Assembly: GCA_018399375.1 (NCBI GenBank)
Contig: JAGYOV010000074.1
Location: 1 to 5,370, forward strand
From: Dehalococcoidia bacterium
GTDB taxonomy: Bacteria > Chloroflexota > Dehalococcoidia > GIF9 > AB-539-J10
DNA length: 5,370 nt
Direction: 5' to 3'
A model generated the notes under the pieces. It saw nothing but the letters and a program-made list of their open reading frames with translations. It had not been told where the DNA came from and did not search any database. The position numbers and the translations under genes were made by a program. Shown here one piece after another: positions 5,264 through 5,370 of this stretch. Every line of letters begins with the position of its first letter. Position 1 is the stretch's first letter.

Positions 5264-5370
5264 CTAACTCCCCGTATAGGATTTGTGGTTAGCAAGTTCA
5301 TCATTACTGACTTCATCCATAAGCGCAAGCACTTTTGCCCCGCACTCAATGGAGTCATCGTAATGGAATA
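5264..5370 (-). CDS. C-terminal fragment of an unrecognised protein
   Basis: The last 34 codons of a gene that enters from beyond the right edge, ending in TAG at 5264-5266. The fragment starts FHYDDSIECGAKVLALMDEV and ends in NHKSYTGS. It reads as a genuine soluble protein end: acidic and amphipathic, with many G-starting codons as in real coding frames. The other two minus-strand frames are less convincing: one stops early, the other is open but has an atypical composition. I do not recognise the family. It shares the strand of ino1 and ends 67 bases before it, but the promoter in between suggests ino1 can be expressed separately. Confidence 0.55.
   Translation of the reverse strand, partial: FHYDDSIECGAKVLALMDEVSNDELANHKSYTGS

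Overview
The window carries five genes that can be read with confidence or in part, plus one C-terminal gene fragment, in two blocks that converge near position 1860. It looks like ordinary bacterial chromosome. I see no mobile element, CRISPR array, tRNA or rRNA. By eye the base composition is moderate (roughly mid-40s % GC), most starts have strong Shine-Dalgarno sites, and the ino1 promoter has the sigma-70 form. An inositol-1-phosphate synthase of the actinobacterial/archaeal type, sitting with an inositol-phospholipid-type CDP-alcohol phosphatidyltransferase in DNA of this composition, fits a Chloroflexota (Dehalococcoidia-like) bacterium better than a high-GC actinomycete. That placement is an inference of modest confidence.

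Plus strand, 1-1812: the end of an aspartate-semialdehyde dehydrogenase gene (asd, N-terminus cut off by the window edge) followed after 19 bases by dapA, 4-hydroxy-tetrahydrodipicolinate synthase. These are consecutive steps of the aspartate pathway to diaminopimelate and lysine and almost certainly form one operon. DapA has two possible starts, each with its own Shine-Dalgarno site; the downstream one fits the family.

Convergence zone, 1813-1907: a perfect 9-bp hairpin lies between dapA and the 3' end of purA. Its short T run is on the minus-strand side, so it looks mainly like the purA terminator, perhaps also stopping dapA transcripts.

Minus strand, 5370 down to 1908: the tail of an unrecognised gene, then a good promoter (TTGACA, 18 bp, TATTAT), then ino1 (inositol-1-phosphate synthase), a 268-base non-coding gap, a CDP-alcohol phosphatidyltransferase with the complete catalytic motif, and purA (adenylosuccinate synthetase). 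The stop codon of the transferase directly abuts the purA ATG. Ino1 makes inositol phosphate from glucose 6-phosphate and the transferase probably joins it to a CDP-activated lipid, so the first two genes form a short pathway to inositol phospholipid. PurA belongs to AMP synthesis and is probably a translationally coupled passenger.

The most interesting non-coding part is the 268-base gap. It holds a TATAAT element without a matching -35, a short palindrome at an activator-like distance, and a pair of mutually exclusive hairpins in what would be the 5' leader of the transferase gene. Nothing in the window amounts to a demonstrably new system.
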